NCBI RefSeq assembly: GCF_042477335.2
Contig: NC_091257.1
Span: 41,138,501 to 41,202,500 of the forward strand
Origin: Ovis canadensis
Taxonomy: Eukaryota; Chordata; Mammalia; Artiodactyla; Bovidae
Reading direction: 5' to 3'
DNA: 64,000 nt
The notes below the pieces were generated by a model that was not told the DNA's origin, did no database searches, and worked only from the letters and a program-made list of their open reading frames with translations. The position numbers were made by a program, and so were the translations under genes. Below are positions 34,440 to 47,413 of this stretch, piece after piece. How positions within the stretch are numbered: position 1 is the stretch's first letter; every line of letters starts with the position of its first letter.

Positions 34440-34670
34440 CTACCATGGACCTTGTCCTGGTTTGTTTGTTTCTTGACTCTGCCATTTACCAGCATTATGA
34501 CCTTAAAAAGTCTAATCCTCAGTCTTCTTTTCTGAAAATGGAGACACAGTAATAATGCCTTTCTGAAGGGCTTCTCATAAGTGTTAAAGTTACATGACGT
34601 AATACATGTAAAAGTAGAATCCCAGTAGGTACTTGGCACTGATAAACAGTCGGAAAAATGCTTGCCACTG
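34440..34670 (+). repeat. MIR SINE
   Basis: Sense MIR: ttgactctgccatttaccag, then cctcagtcttcttttctgaaaa and cagtaggtacttggcactga. Confidence 0.7.
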
Positions 34671-35295
34671 TTATAATCTAGTTTTCCTGATGTCTCAGGG
34701 TGATTATACCAGGTGGAGAGGTTCTTGTTGGTTGGTCATTTTTAACAAAGAACACAAAACAAACCTCATGTAGAAGTTATAGGCTGATAGTTTAAAGGCT
34801 GAATTTGATATATTTATTTGGATCAGCTTTGTATTTTAAAATAATGAATACTTTACAACTATTACCAAATAGTTTAAATTTTGTAAATTTTAAGTAAATT
34901 CCCAGAGTCTTCACTTCTGTTGAAAAACAAGTGGACCAGGCAAGGCAGGGCTTGTGTCTGCCAGCCCTGCAGCTGGGATGTAGCTGTGCAGTTTGGATGG
35001 GAAACACTGCCCTCAAGTTTGCCACACTAAACTCCTTGCATTTATTTCATCCGGATGTGCTTCACTCATGCATTTTACCTCCTTTGTCCCTGCAGACACC
35101 TCAGTTTGTGATTTCTGACTCAGAAACTATCCCTTACTAATTGGAACAGGCTGTTGTGTGGCCAAAACTATAACTCACCTTGCATCCTTGACAAAGGAGG
35201 CGAGTTGTCCTGTGTTACAATTTACAAAGCATCATTTCCTCATACAGCTCATTTGATACTTAGGTCAACTCTTAGAGTTAGTTCAGACATGCATG

Positions 35296-35561
35296 CTGCT
35301 AAGTCACTTCAGTTGTGTCCAACTCTGTGCGACCCCATAGACGGCAGCCCACCAGGCTCCCCTGTCCCTGGGATTCTCCAGGCAAGGATACTGGAGTGGG
35401 TTGCCATTTCCTTCTCCAATACATGAAAGTGAAAAATAAAAGTGAAGTCGCTCAGTAGTGTCCGACTCTTAGCGACCCCATGGGCTGCAGCCTACCAGGC
35501 TCCTCTGTCCATGAGATTTTCCAGGCAAGAGTACTGGAGTGGGGTGCCATTGCTTTCTCCG
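35296..35561 (-). repeat. Bov-A2 SINE (dimer)
   Basis: Two antisense Bov-A monomers in tandem, flanked by cagacatgcatg (35284-35295) and cagacatgcgtg (35562-35573), a duplication with one mismatch. Confidence 0.93.
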
Positions 35562-35579
35562 CAGACATGCGTGATTATT

Positions 35580-36945
35580 CCATTTTACAGCTGTGGATGC
35601 TGACGTTTATAGGTTTATGCTAAAACTTAAAATAATGTTTTAAGTTTCTAGGAAATGATAGCCTTTTTTTTTTTTTTTTTTTGGTTCCAGCATGTAAGCA
35701 CATGCTTTTATCACAGTAATTACAGAATGAGAAAATGAGTGGTGGAAAGCAGAATACATAGATAGAAGTACATAAGTAGACCTTTTCCCCCTTCTCTGCA
35801 AAACATTTTTAAGCAAATTGAAGGGAACAAACACTAATTATGGTTTATTCAAAGCAGACCATACGTATCACTGGACAAGGTCTGTTTTAAACCAAACTTT
35901 ATTGCCTGTGTTAGTGAAAAGCTGGAGGGATGTGTGACCAGTTCATCTGGTCTGTAGTGAACTGAGACCAGAGGTTTCTGTTCACTTTGTGTTTTAAAGT
36001 TCTTTGAGAAAGCAGGTAGTTAGAACTTGTCTAGTGCTTCAGCCTGGTGTCTCTGAAAGGTGGTTTTATATGGAAGATTCACTTTTCTGTAGGCTACTTT
36101 TAACCAGCAAGGCTTTATGACTTTCATAATCATTCCAGGAGAATATTCTCTACAACAAATTCAAATCAGGAACAGTGTTGTTCTAAGACTTGTCAGAAGG
36201 CAGCTGAGGCTGTGGTCGGTGTGAGAGGCGAAGAAGAAAGTAGGTTGAGTTTAGAGGGGTCAGAAAGGATCTGGAGGACAGAGTAAGAACGTGGATTTTG
36301 AAGGACTTTTAATGGGAAAATAATGTCGTCTGGCTTATCTGTTGAGATCCCTCTGGGATGCTCCATGGAGACACACATGTTCTGCCCCACTGGCATTCCA
36401 GGATTCCCCTTCAATCAAAGGCTGGAGCTACTTTTGAATCTCATGTAAACCATATGCATGCAGTAGAGTTTAAACAGCTTGGCAGAAGGGAGTGTATAAA
36501 GGGAAGAATCTTTCCATAACATTCTGCAGAAAATACATGATGTGTGTTTTGAAAAGCGAGAATCACAGTATTAAAATATCACTCAATTTTGAGTAAAACC
36601 ATCTGCTACTTTCTTAGTGTGTTTTATATCATGGGCAAATGGCATTTTCATTGCATTGAGAAATGGTGTTCTCTGCCTATCTTTTGGAAAAGTTAACAGG
36701 TTGATTATTTTTTTGTGTTATATGGGAAAAGGAAACGTGTTTATGTTCGCTTATGAAGCACTTATCCTTTAATTGAGTTTCTAGCCCCTTCTGCTGATAA
36801 ATTTGGTCATTACCTCTAAGGTATTAAAAGATACTTAGAGTGATTTTCTGGTACTTAAGAACTTAGCATAGTCCCCTTAAGTATTAGAAGTTATAGTAGG
36901 AAAGCACATTAATGCAAACATTCCAAAAAACTAACTTTTATTTTT
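35580..36945. other. Intron sequence, nothing recognised
   Basis: A poly-T run lies near 35664-35682. Otherwise there is no gene, exon or repeat terminus I can support. Confidence 0.35.
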
Positions 36946-36949
36946 CTGT

Positions 36950-37546
36950 TTTTTTCCCCTCTAATATTAGTCTAATTAATCTAAATTAGTCCACTTAGTC
37001 TAATTTTTAAGTTTCTTGATAAAAAATTTATCATTTTATGATCTTTTTAGTCTCTGCTATAATTTGTTAGTCTTTTCAACCTCAGTATTGCTCATCTGTA
37101 TCTTCTGTTTTGTTTGTTTGTTTTACTGATCAGTCTTAATAAGGGCTTATCTATTTAAAAAATTCTCTTTGAAGAACTGTTGTATTTATCATTCTCTAAT
37201 CTGTCTTATTCTTTTTCTGTAATGTATTTAATTTCAACTCTTCCTTTTTTCTACAATCTTTGCTTTTATTTGGTAATTACATAATTTTTAGCCTTTCTTC
37301 CATTCTAAGATAAAATTTTAGGCTATATGTTTTCCTCTGTATACTGCTTTAGCTGTATCCAATAAATTTTCATGAGTAGTATTTTCATTATTATTCAGTT
37401 TTAAGTCTATTTTTAAAAGTCATTTCATTTTTTCTTTGGCCCTTGAGCTGTTTAGTAGTTACTTTTAAAGTATTTGATACTATCAGTTTTTAAAAATTTA
37501 TCTAGTAGTTGTCTTCTTACTTAATTACATGGCAGTCATGTATATT
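36950..37546 (-). mobile_element. L1 LINE ORF2 region, antisense, part 1
   Basis: It contains the complement of L1 ORF2 DNA, including ctgctttagctgtatccaat and ttctttggcccttgagctg. It appears to continue at 38420 after a Bov-tA and a sense L1 piece. Confidence 0.75.
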
Positions 37547-37755
37547 CAGGGTTCCCTAGTGGCTCAGACAGTAAAGAATCTGCCAGCAATGCAGGAGACC
37601 TGGATTCGATCCCCAGGTCAGGAAGATCCCCTGGAGAAGGGAATGGCTACCCACTCTAGTATTCTTACCTGAAGAATTCCATGAACAGAGTAGCCTGCTG
37701 GACTATAGTCCATAGGGTTACAAAGAGTCAGACATGACTGAGCAACTAACACTTT
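37547..37755 (+). repeat. Bov-tA SINE
   Basis: Sense copy: gggttccctagtggctcagac to agtcagacatgactgagcaac. Confidence 0.92.
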
Positions 37756-37799
37756 GACTTTCCTGTACACTCGGGAAGGTTATTTGTTGTTAGATACAG

Positions 37800-38345
37800 G
37801 ATTTCATGTGTATTTCAGGATATCCATTCAGTACAAACAGATGACATAAATGGGAGAATATGATAGTTTTGAATTGGAAGAATCAATACTGTGAAATGAT
37901 TTTACTCCCCAAAGCAATCTATAGATTCAGTGCAATTCTTATCAAATTACCAATGGCATTTTTCACAGAATTAAAACAGAAAGTTTATAATTTGTATGGA
38001 AACACAAAAGACACCAAATGGCCATAGCAATCTTGAGAAAGAAAAACAGAGCTGGAGGAATCAGGCTACTTGACTTCAGACTATATTACAGAGCTATAGA
38101 AATCAAGATAGTATGCTACTTGCACAAAACTAAAAATATAGAACAATGGATCAGGATAAAAAAGCCCAGAAATAAACCCACACACCTGTGGTCATCTAAC
38201 CTATGACAAAGGAGGCAAAAATATACAATGGAGAAAAGATAGTCTCTTCAATAAGTGGTGCTGGGAAAACTGGACAGCTACATGTAAAAGAACGAAATTA
38301 GAATACTCCCTGACACCATACACAAAAATAAGCTCAAAACGGATT
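37800..38345 (+). mobile_element. L1 LINE ORF2 fragment, sense
   Basis: It contains L1 ORF2 C-terminal DNA: aagcaatctatagattcagtg, caatcttgagaaagaaaaac and taagtggtgctgggaaaac. It lies between two antisense L1 pieces. Confidence 0.85.
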
Positions 38346-38395
38346 AGAGTTGTTTAAATCTTATTTATTCTTAAGAACTTTTATCTTTACTTGAA

Positions 38396-38417
38396 CAACA
38401 ACAACAACAACAACAAA
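38396..38417. repeat. (CAA)n microsatellite
   Basis: About seven uninterrupted CAA units at the L1 junction. Confidence 0.9.
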
Positions 38418-38419
38418 AA

Positions 38420-39180
38420 TCACTGACAAATTGTGTTGAAATCTCCCACTAAAATTGTGGCTTTTTCCCTTTTTCTCTGTATTTCTTTCAGTTATTTCAT
38501 AGATTCTAGGCTTCTGTTTTGAACTTTTATATTTTCTTGTTTTTTTCTTTTATCTTTTCTTAATCAAATTAAGGCTTTGATTATTATGTAGTAACCCTCT
38601 TTACCTCTAGTAAATAATTTTCCCTTGAGTACTTTGTGCCTGATGTGAATCTTGTCACATCGCTTTCTTTTGTTGAATGGTACATGGTACCATTATTTTA
38701 TTTACAGTCTATCTGTGTCTATAGTTTATGTGAATCTCTTGCAAACAGATGTGAGCTACCAGTTTCTGTCTTTTCATGAAAAGTTTGGTACATTTACAAT
38801 TACTGTGATTATTGGCATATTCATATTTCTTTTCACAGGGTATTTTATGCTTTCTATTTCTTCTTTTTTAAAGGCTTCCTTTATTCTCCTTTCCAGAGTT
38901 TTTTGACTGAGTTTGTTAACATCAGTTTTTCTCTTTTAATATTTTGAAAGTTATGCATGATATTTTTAGGGTCTAATGTTTAAGTGTTTGACATGGATCT
39001 CTTAAAGCTTAAATTTATAATTAATATTTTTAACTGCCTCTTTATATGAGGAACTTGAGAACATTTTAAATTCTAGCATTCTACTTTTGATTATATAGCT
39101 CATTTTTGTCTATTATTGTGTCTTACAGTCAGTGTTAGTTTAGATTTACACACATGTGTAACTATTTACTGTTTTTGGTA
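38420..39180 (-). mobile_element. L1 LINE, antisense, part 2
   Basis: Complement of L1 ORF2: ttgtgttgaaatctcccact, gtgcctgatgtgaatcttg and atgtgaatctcttgcaaacag. The order continues that of 36950-37546. Confidence 0.75.
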
Positions 39181-39194
39181 ATTTAGACCTTCCT

Positions 39195-39668
39195 TGTGCT
39201 TTGCCGACTAAGGTCCGTCTAGGCAAGGCTATGGTTTTTCCTGTGGTTATGTATGGATGTGAGAGTTGGACTGTGAAGAAGGCAGAGCGCTGAAGAATTG
39301 ATGCTTTCGAACTGTGGTGTTGGAGAAGACTCTTGAGAGTCCAAGGATATCCAACCAGTCCATTCTGAAGGAGATCAGCCCTGGGATTTCTTCGGAGGGA
39401 CTGATGCTAAAGCTGAAACTCCAGTACTTTGGCCACCTCATGCGAAGAGTTGACTCATTGGAAAGAGTCTGATGCTGGGAGGGATTGGGGCAGGAGGAGA
39501 AGGGGACGACCGAGGATGAGATGGCTGGATGGCATCACTGACTCGATGGACGTGAGTCTGAGTGAACTCTGGGAATTGGTGATGGACAGGGAGGCCTGGC
39601 GTGCTGCAGTTCATGGGGTCGCAAAGAGTCGGACATGACTGAGCGACTGAACTGAACTGACCTGAACT
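39195..39668 (+). mobile_element. BovB LINE 3' end, 5' truncated
   Basis: Sense copy from the coding C-terminus (tggatgtgagagttggactg) to the cgactgaactgaactgacc end. Small deletions break the frame. Confidence 0.93.
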
Positions 39669-39689
39669 GTCATTTTTCAAAGACATCCT

Positions 39690-40085
39690 TTAGAAATTCT
39701 CTTTCTCAGGGGCCATTGTTGTTAAACTGAATTTTTTGAGGTGAAAAATATCTTTAATTTGCCTTTGACCTTGCAGGATACTTATGTTTGTTTTAGATGA
39801 GCAGTTATTTCAGCATTCTGAATACATTATACTATTGTTTTCTATTGAAATATCAGCAGTCATTCTAATTGTTTCCCTCTATATGTGATACATTTTTTCT
39901 ATCTGGTTGGTGTCAAGAGCCTCTCATTGTCTTTGGTGTTCTCTAGATTCACTGCTGTGTATCCAACTGTGAATCTTTTAAAGAAATGTACTGAACTTCC
40001 TAAATTTGAGTGTTCATACCCTTTGCCTGTTTGGGAGAACTTTCACCCATTATCTGTTGACTTTTCTCCAATCTCTCCTCCACAA
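39690..40085 (-). mobile_element. L1-like sequence, antisense, part 3
   Basis: Motifs such as gtgaaaaatatctttaatttgcc and attgttttctattgaaatatc resemble antisense L1. It is probably part of the same old element, interrupted by BovB. Confidence 0.45.
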
Positions 40086-40115
40086 ACTGATTAGATGTAT
40101 GTTAGACTGAATCAG

Positions 40116-40393
40116 GGAGAAGGCAATGGCAACCCACTCCAGTGTTCTTGCTTGGAAAATCCCATGGATGGAGGAGCCTGGAAGGCTGCAGTCCATGGGG
40201 TCGCTGAGGGTCAGACACGACTGAGCGACTACACTTTCACTTTTCACTTTCATGCATTGGAGAAGGAAATGGCAACCCACTCCAGTGTTCTTGCCTGGAG
40301 AATCCCAGGGACGGGGGAGCCTGGTGGGCTGCCGTCAATGGGGTCACGCAGAGTCGGATACGACTAAAGTGACTTAGCAGCAGCATCAGCAGG
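40116..40393 (+). repeat. Bov-A2 SINE (dimer)
   Basis: Two sense Bov-A monomers plus an agcagcagcatcagcag tail, flanked by ctgaatcag at 40107-40115 and 40394-40402. Confidence 0.93.
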
Positions 40394-40454
40394 CTGAATC
40401 AGTCAGGAAAATATAATTAATACCAAGTAGTTCAACAGAGGGAATTTAATATGA

Positions 40455-40585
40455 TGCCATGGTCTGAATATTTGTATTCTCCTCAAATTCATATGTTGAA
40501 ACCCTAACCGCCAGGGTAGTGGTGTTGGGAGGTGAGGCCTTGGGGGCAGTGATTAGGTCAGGAGGACAGAGCCTCATGAAGGGAT
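40455..40585 (+). mobile_element. MaLR-type LTR, first part
   Basis: It begins tgccatggtctgaatatttg and continues gggaggtgaggccttgg to the cctcatgaagggatt motif, typical of MLT/MST-like LTRs. It is interrupted by a BovB. Confidence 0.7.
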
Positions 40586-41244
40586 TCAGTTCAGTTCAGT
40601 TCAGTCGCTCAGTCATGTCCTACTCTTTGAGACCCCATGAATCGCAGCACGCCAGGCCTTCCTGTCCATCACCAACTCCTGGAGTTTACTCAAACTCATG
40701 TCCATCGAGTCGGTGATGCCATCCAGCCATCTCATCCTCTGTTGTCCCCTTCTCCTCCTGCCCCCAATCCCTCCCAGCATCAGAGTCTTTTCCAGTGAGT
40801 CAACTCTTCACATGAGGTGGCCAAAGGATTGGAGTTTCAGCTTTAGCATCAGATCTTCCAATGAACACCCAGGACTGATTTCCTTTAAGATGCACTGGTT
40901 GGACCTCCTTGCAGTCCAAGGGACTCTCAAGAGTCTTCTCCAACACCACACTTCAAAAGCATCAATTCTTCGGTGCTCAGCTTTCTTCACAGTCCAACTC
41001 TCACATGCATACACGACCACTGGAAAAACCATAGCCTTGACTAGACAGACCTTTGTTGGTAAAGTAATGTCTCTGCTTTTTAACATGCTATCTAGGTTGG
41101 TCATAACTTTCTTTCCAAGGAGTAAGCGTCTTTTAATTTCATGGCTGCAGTCACCATCTGCAGTGATTTTGGAGCCCCCCCAAAATAAAGTCTGACACTG
41201 TTTCCACTGTTTCCCCATCTGTTTCCCATGAAGTGATGGGGACT
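40586..41244 (-). mobile_element. BovB LINE inserted in a MaLR LTR
   Basis: Antisense BovB from cagttcagttcagttcagtc to tttcccatgaagtgatgggg, about 660 bases. On the minus strand it holds the C-terminal coding part (ESWTVKKAEHRRIDAFEVW) in a frame of over 130 codons. Confidence 0.93.
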
Positions 41245-41473
41245 AGCATCTTATAAAAGAGACCCCAGGGAGGTAGCTTCTCCCTTCCACCGAATGGGGT
41301 TACAGCAGAAGCACCACGCCGTCTAGGAAGTGGATCCACATCTAATGCCAAGTCTATCAGCAACATGATCTTGGACTTCCCAGCCCCTGGAACTGTGAGA
41401 AATAAATGCTTCTTGTTTCCAATCCACCCAGTTTATGTTATTTTTGTTCAAGCAGCTTGAACAGACTAAGGCA
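41245..41473 (+). mobile_element. MaLR-type LTR, second part
   Basis: It resumes ctagcatcttataaaagaga, then tgatcttggacttcccagcc, the signal gagaaataaatg and the end acagactaaggca. Confidence 0.75.
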
Positions 41474-41969
41474 TAAGGGGATTTCGTTATAAATGTTTTA
41501 GGATATTCGAAAGCCCAGCAGAAGGTAATGAGGTGATCTCAGAGTTAGAATCATAATCTTAAAAACTATGATTACTCCTTGTACTGTACAGTAACATCAA
41601 GGAGATGATCATACCAAAATGCATATGCTGAGGCCGTCTAGAACCATGGCAGGTCTACCCTCCAGAAACAGGGACCTTCAGGGAGATGGAGCCACATGGA
41701 CATACCACAAAGCCAAAGAAAGCAGAGGAGAAAGATCCTCCTCCCATCCAGTCTCCTGCCTGGCCCACCCACTGATGGAATCCAACAGCGGAGGACACCA
41801 GTGGGACAGGGAGCTTGGGGAATACAGTTTTGAGATGTCAACCCCTGAGATTCAGGACACGGAAGGTCACGCATGGATCTGAGAGCAAGCAGACAGTTGT
41901 GGTCTCCCTTCCATATCTCTCAGTTTGGGTCTCCTGTTTTTCATTACTTTGTTTCCCTATACTGTGTCC

Positions 41970-42240
41970 AAAGTAGCATTTTTTCTACGGTAAAATATGC
42001 GTTACATACAATTTACCCTTTAACCACTTAAAAACTGTATTCACTTCAGTGGCTACATTCACAGCATTGTACAACGCTCACCACCATCCATCGCCATAAC
42101 TTTTTTTTACCTTCTCAAACTGAAACTATAGCTGTTAAATAGTCTTTCCCACTTCCCTTCCCGAAGCTCCTAGAAACCACAATTATAGTTTCTGTCCCTG
42201 AATTTGACTGTTCTGGGTACTGTGTGCTAGTCATGGTTTA
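41970..42240 (-). repeat. L1 3' UTR fragment
   Basis: Antisense motifs: taccctttaaccacttaaaa, cagtggctacattcacagc and aagctcctagaaaccac. Confidence 0.6.
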
Positions 42241-42724
42241 TTATGTTCATTAACATTGCCAGTGAAAAGGCACTATTCCATAAAATGAATGTTTTTCCTG
42301 GTTGAAAACTTCTATTTGAGGCATTTAATAAGATTTAATTTTTTTTTGTTTGGTTTAACATTTACATTATATAGATGGCATAAACGCTTATTTGCATGAG
42401 TCAAGTAGATAGATGTAGAAAGTAGTTATCTTGTCACTGATTATGAAATCACTGAATTGGATGATTATTACTGATTACCTCCTACTTGTTTTTTTTGCAT
42501 TTTGGATCAAAGGCACAAATTTCATAAAGATTAAGTTTTCTAAGAACTATTCCTGTTTTTTTTATGTAGTGATGTAATTTTCAGTAGGCATTCATAGCCA
42601 TTTACTGAATGATGTCCCCTTAAATATAATGAATATGATCATTATTCTGTTTAGATTTTCGGATTCTCTTTAGCTCTTTCTAATCCTTATTTCTCTCATT
42701 CTTTTTTTTTTTTTGTAAGAATAT

Positions 42725-42960
42725 TGATTCACTCATTCAGCAGCTACATATTTAACATCTACTTTATGCCAGACACAGAGTTAGGCATTATAAGATTTGT
42801 AAGTGAACTGAGAGGTAAGGTTTCAGCTGTCAAATTAACAGATAAACAAGTAAACATTTGCCCATTTAGCCTGCATTTACTAGTTATCTGCCATGTGTTA
42901 GATGTTATTCTGGGAACTGTGGATACAGAGGTAAAATTAACAAAGTCTGTACCTCTGTAG
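42725..42960 (-). repeat. L2 3' end
   Basis: Antisense L2: ttcactcattcagcagctac, then tttatgccagacacagagtt and ctgggaactgtggatacag. Sequence from 42960 to 43580 may be further L2 but is too decayed to call. Confidence 0.6.
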
Positions 42961-43581
42961 CTTACATCCTGAAGAAGGAATAAAATATGCAGGGGAGATC
43001 TTTTTTAAAATGTGATATTTGAGCTGAAATATGATGGATGAGGTGGAACAAATGAAAAAGACTGAGGCCAGACAGCAGTTAATGGACGATAAATAGAATG
43101 AACTCCTTCTGTTTGATGCACATTGGTTTGTGGTTTTTGAGATGGGAAGATTAAGGAGTTTATTGTTGCTTCCATTTTGTCACTTAATTATTAAATGAAG
43201 ACATTAGCTGGGAAGTTTGGTGGGAGAGGATGTACAGCAACGAGGGAACAATCTGAGGAGAGAGAAATTTGAGGACGGAGATCACTCACCAGAGAGAAGT
43301 GAATACACCAAGCAGGGAAGTGCACTAGGATTGCTGGGCATCATTGAGGGTCTACTTGTAAGGTTTTTATCCTGCATTTAAAGTGAAATGGTTCAGCCCA
43401 GTTGTGTGGTCTTCTCCAGCTACAGGCACAGGTGTGAAGAAGATGTAAGGTTTAACTAGGGTTGGTTTTTAACCCCAGGGGACTGGTGGTGAAGAAAGAG
43501 AGAAACAAGAATGTTTAGGACATTTGCAAGGAAGTTATAATAATTCCAGCTGTAGGATTCATGCTGTTGTGCTGTGTGCTG

Positions 43582-43781
43582 TGCTTAGTTGCTCAGTCGT
43601 GTCCAACTCTGTGACCCCATGGACTGTAGCCCACCAGACTCCTCTGTCCATGCGGATTCTCCAGGCAAGAATACTGAAGTGGGTTGCCATGCCCTCCTCC
43701 ATGGGCTCTTCCCAACCCAGGGATTGAACCCAGGTCTCCTGCCTTGTAGGGTGGATTCTTTACTAAGCCACCAGGGAAGCC
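43582..43781 (-). repeat. Bov-tA SINE
   Basis: Antisense copy from gcttagttgctcagtcgtg to aagccaccagggaagccc. Confidence 0.92.
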
Positions 43782-44229
43782 CAGTTTATGCTGGGGAAGG
43801 AGAAAATGAAGTGGAAATGAAGACGGAAGAGAGTTGATGGATATAAAGAAAGTGAATCAGTGGATTGGTGGATTAGATGAGGTTGAAAGTTGTAGTCAGA
43901 CAGATGAATTTCATGGGCTATGAATATTAACACATTCATTAATAGACGTGTTTCTGTGTGTATATATACACATCCAGGAACAATTGCAGTCAACTTTATA
44001 GCATTGAAAAGAGTGAGGTTTTGCAGGGTTAACCAAAAAATTCAGAGGACCACCACAGATGTTCTGGATGGTCTTACTGTTCATTTTTTTTTTCCTTTAA
44101 ATTTATACAAAGGATTGAGTGTAATTTAAGGACAACATGAAAGGTTAGTAGCACTACTTGGAAGATCTTATCTCAGCTTATGTGTGAAATCTTTTTTAAA
44201 ATCACTTGGCCTCATTGGCCATGTTCTCC

Positions 44230-44610
44230 TAATTGAGCACTGCGCCAAGTGCTGGGTGTGCAGGAATATCAGGTCATGGTGGGTTCAGAGGGCTCATGGA
44301 ACGCAGAGATGGGCACACAACTCAGATGGGGTGGAGAATGGATAGGTTTGGAGGACATGACATCTCAGAAAATATGTGAAAAGATAAGTAGGAATTAGAG
44401 CTTAGCAAAGAAACCACAGACCCAAGTGGGAGCTAAGACTGTGTGTGAAGATCCTCAAGCAAGAAGGGATGACCTGATGGATCCCAAGTGGGTTGGTTTG
44501 TAGTGTCTGAGGGAAGATATAATGAGACATGAGGCTAGGAAATTAAGCAAGGGCCATATTTTAAAGGATGTGGTAGGTTATATGAAAGAAATTTCATACT
44601 AAAAGCAATA
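44230..44610 (-). repeat. Possible L2 fragment
   Basis: Motifs gagcactgcgccaagtgctg and gaaattaagcaagggccatat look like antisense L2 3' sequence. Similarity is weak. Confidence 0.35.
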
Positions 44611-44619
44611 GGGGACTGA

Positions 44620-44884
44620 TGGCAATGGCAACCCACTCCAGTACTCTTGCCTGGAAAATCCCATGGGCAGAGGAGCCAGGTAGGGGTCGCTAAAGGTCAG
44701 ACACGACTAAACGACTTCACTTTCACTTTTTACTTTCATGCATTGGAGAAGGAAATGGCAACCCACTCCAGTGTTCTTGCCTGTAGAATCCCAGGGATTG
44801 AGGAGCCTGGTGGGCTGCTGTCTATGGGGTCACACAGAGTCGGCCACAACTGAAGCAACTTAGCGGCAGCAGCAGCAGCAGCAG
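44620..44884 (+). repeat. Bov-A2 SINE with (CAG)n tail
   Basis: Two sense Bov-A monomers, the first with a small internal deletion, ending in about six CAG units at 44865-44884. Confidence 0.92.
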
Positions 44885-45625
44885 TAATATAAAGCACAAT
44901 CACTTAAAAATGCTGGAGAGGATGTGAAGAAAAGGGAACAACCCTCCTACTGATACAGCCATTATGGAGAACAGTAAGGAGATTCCTTAAAAAACTATGA
45001 ATAATCCTATCCTATGACCAAAGGATCCCACAACTGGGTATATACCCTGAGAAAACTACAATTCAAAAGGAACCCATGTACTCTGGTGTTGATTGCAGTG
45101 CTATTTAGAATAGCCAGGACATGGAAGCAGCCTTGATGTCCATTGACAGATGAATGGATGAAGCAGAGATTCAATATTCAATGGAATATTACTCAGCTAT
45201 AAAAAAGAACCAATTTGACTCAATTGTGCTCAGGTAGATAAACCTAGAACCTGTTATACAGAGTGAAGTAAGTTAGAAAGAGGCAAACAAATGCTATATA
45301 TTAATGCATATATTTGGAATCTAGAAAAATGGTACTGATGAACCTATTTGCAAGGCAGTATTGGAGACGCAGATGAGGAGACATATATACACTATCATGT
45401 GTAAAACAGATAGCTGGTGGGAAGCTGCAGTATAACACAGGGATCTTAGCCTGGCACTCTGTGATGGCCTAAGTGGATGGGGTGAGGAGAAGGGGAGTGA
45501 GGCTCAACAGGGATAAGATATATGTATACTTATGACTGGTTCTCGAAGGATGTGATCCAGGAGAAACCAACACAGTATTGCAAAGCAATTTTCCTTCAAT
45601 TAAAAAATAAATTAAAAAAACACAA
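44885..45625 (+). mobile_element. L1 LINE 3' portion, decayed
   Basis: It contains aaaatgctggagaggatgtg, acaactgggtatataccctg and the 3' UTR end gcaaagcaattttccttcaa with an a-rich tail. It ends about 400 bases before the first coding exon. Confidence 0.85.
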
Positions 45626-46020
45626 TCATTTTAAAGTGTGGGATTTGCTTTGATGAAGAAGCTGGATTTTTATCATTGCTAAGGTTTATTCTAAAATTCT
45701 TTCATTCATGAGTATAAAGCAGTAAATCAAAATGAGTTAAATGTGTGCCTCTAATCTGAAAATAATTACTAACAGTAGCAATTAATATGGGACAGTATTA
45801 AACATAGAAATCCCTGCTTACAAAACATTATTAAACTTGTATTCATCTGTTTGCAAAAAGAATTGAAATTAAAAATTTCTTTGACTCTGAGTACATTTGG
45901 TTACTGCTGTGTGTTTTCCATCATATCAGTGAAAATATTAGATAATTTCCCATGAGTTTGTGTGTGCTGTTTAATATTACCAATCAAATGTCAATGAAGC
46001 TCTGTACTTTTTCTCTCCAG

Positions 46021-46241
<221 letters not shown>

Positions 46242-46448
46242 TAACTTAAAAAAAAAATCTGTGTTAAACAGTTAAAAAGTCCATTGGTATCTTATCTTGA
46301 TTTATTTATCACAATGTCAGTTGCAATTTGAAGGAAATGTTTGTTTAAAAATATCTTGTTAGATTTTCCTTGTTAAATGTTTAACATATATTAGAAGGTC
46401 CAATAAATACTTGATAAATAAATAAATATATAGTAAAGAGAAGTATGG

Positions 46449-46668
46449 GGGCTTCCCAGGTGGCACTAGTGGTAAAGAACCTGCCTGCCAGTGCAGGAGG
46501 CATAAGAGAAACAGGTTCGAACCCTGAGTTGGGAAGATCTCCTGGAGGAGGGTGTGGAAACCCACTCCAATATTCTTGCCTAGAGAAGCCCAGGGACAGA
46601 GGAGCCTGGAGGGCCCCAGTCCATAGTGTCACACAGTCAGATATGACTGAAGCGACTTAGCATGTATG
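46449..46668 (+). repeat. Bov-tA SINE
   Basis: Sense copy: ggcttcccaggtggcactag to gactgaagcgacttagcatg. It lies in the intron between the two coding exons. Confidence 0.9.
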
Positions 46669-47274
46669 CACACAAACATATCTATAAAGTTTATCTTCTC
46701 TCAAGCAGCTCAATGGTTTGATTTAATATTTTTAGATTTCAGAGTGTTGTCAGCATATAGACTCACGGGTCTAGAATTAACCCTAAAATTGTCTAATGTC
46801 GTCTTGGCCAAATTTCATTTTCCTCCTGTGTTTATTTAGGCTTCAGGCAGAATTCCTCTTATGCCAAACAAGAAATATATTTTAAAATTTCTTTCAAAAA
46901 AGGGAAATTAATTTTCAGGTTTACTTAAGTGTTTCTAAACAGAAATGACATTCCTTTACAGGTGTGGTTCTTGTGAAGAATTCAATGTCGTGGTCAGTCC
47001 ATATGGCCTCTTTTCCAGCAGTGCCAATGGTGCTTTTTGGGGGAATAGCAGTTGTGATCAGGGAAACTCATCTTGCTTTGCCTGTAAGAGCATGAGATTT
47101 GCCTGTTAGAGACAAGATTCTTTTTTCCAGGAGACAGAGGCTGGATGTTTGGGCGCATTTTCAGGTACTAGGACATATATAGGTCTCCCCTAGCACGTGG
47201 GGGAGCCAGAATAAACTCAGTGATTCCATAATCCCCAAACCTCTCCTGAGAGCAACTCCTCTAATTACTCAGCT

Positions 47275-47413
47275 CATGGAGAAGGAAATGGCAACCCACT
47301 CCAGTACTCTTGCCTGGAAATTCCCATGGACGGAGAAGCCTGGTAGGCTACAGTCCATGGGGTGGCAAAGAGTCGGACACGACTGAGCGACTTCGCTTTG
47401 ACTTTCACTTTGT
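47275..47413 (+). repeat. Bov-A SINE monomer
   Basis: Sense body atggagaaggaaatggcaac to ctgagcgacttcgctttgac. Confidence 0.9.
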
